Origin: Aeromonas aquatica
GTDB taxonomy: Bacteria; Pseudomonadota; Gammaproteobacteria; Enterobacterales; Aeromonadaceae
DNA: 64,000 nucleotides
Assembly (NCBI RefSeq): GCF_000764655.1
Contig: NZ_JRGL01000088.1
Span: 1-64,000, forward strand
Direction: 5' to 3'
Below the pieces are notes generated by a model. That model was given only the letters and a program-made list of their open reading frames with translations. It had not been told where the DNA came from and did not search any database. Shown piece after piece: positions 63,936-64,000 of the stretch. Made by a program: the position numbers and the translations under genes. Position 1 is the first letter of the stretch; each line of letters starts with the position of its first letter.

Positions 63936-64000
63936 ATGGGTAAAATCATCGGTATTGACCTGGGTACTACCAACTCCTGTGTTGCTATTCTGGATGGCGA
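63936..64000 (+). CDS. dnaK: Chaperone DnaK (partial, N-terminus only)
   Basis: The first 21 residues, [20 protein letters not shown] plus G, are the start of Hsp70 with the phosphate-1 ATP-binding loop. TTGGAG lies 9 bp before the ATG. The gene is cut by the right edge. Its own sigma-32 promoter is 160 bp upstream. Confidence 0.97.

Overview
The window looks like chromosome of a GC-rich gammaproteobacterium, most likely Aeromonas. The evidence is gene content and order: nudJ, then mnmA-hflD-purB; nadK-recN divergent from grpE, with dnaK after it; dsdC divergent from dsdXA. Many proteins are close to their Enterobacterales counterparts (UhpT, PykF, Icd, PurB, MscK). Sigma-32, Fur, LexA and CRP-type sites are also of the enteric kind. 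The species cannot be fixed from sequence reading alone. No tRNA, rRNA, CRISPR array, prophage or complete insertion sequence was seen.

Layout. 1-6.2 kb: a secreted Hint-domain repeat protein running off the left edge, uracil permease, a secreted dienelactone-hydrolase-like protein, a YSC84-type lipoprotein, 6-phosphogluconolactonase and a LysE/RhtB exporter. 6.3-17.8 kb: housekeeping genes on the minus strand (mscK, pykF, roxA, purB-hflD-mnmA, nudJ, rluE with a hexanucleotide-repeat tail). 17.9-23 kb and 37-39 kb: phosphosugar uptake, with a separate PTS IIB plus an HPr-like/IIA fusion, uhpT, and two PTS IIABC-type permeases that differ in domain order but share a 34-bp upstream block. 23.4-25.7 kb: two GNAT acetyltransferases, one in an AT-rich islet, and a small Cys4 protein. 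25.8-32.8 kb: a ROK regulator divergent from an operon of a 1092-aa DUF5107/TPR protein, a sugar porter and a mutarotase, resembling E. coli yphH/yphG/yphB with an MFS transporter in place of the ABC system. 33.1-35.5 kb: a lipoprotein with bacterial Ig repeats and a C-terminal HExxH motif. 35.6-45.3 kb: small membrane and zinc-ribbon proteins, a YgjV-like protein, a secreted PLD-type nuclease, manA, an AraC regulator, icd and several very small genes. 45.6-49.5 kb: D-serine catabolism (dsdA, dsdX, dsdC). 49.9-58.5 kb: an H-NS protein, a DAHP synthase and a ViuB-like ferric-siderophore reductase (both with Fur boxes), a macA-macB-OM lipoprotein efflux operon, and a universal stress protein. 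58.7-64 kb: Mn-dependent pyrophosphatase, SOS-controlled recN, nadK, and the heat-shock genes grpE and dnaK (cut by the right edge).

Most notable observations: a 264-bp TA-flanked, terminally inverted-repeat element lies between the sigma-32 promoter and the start codon of grpE, so its RNA should form most of the grpE leader. The two distant PTS permease genes share an upstream block. A metalloprotease-like Ig-repeat lipoprotein and an intact Hint domain attached to a 21-residue tandem repeat are present. A standalone PTS protein carries an HPr-like domain without its phosphorylatable histidine.
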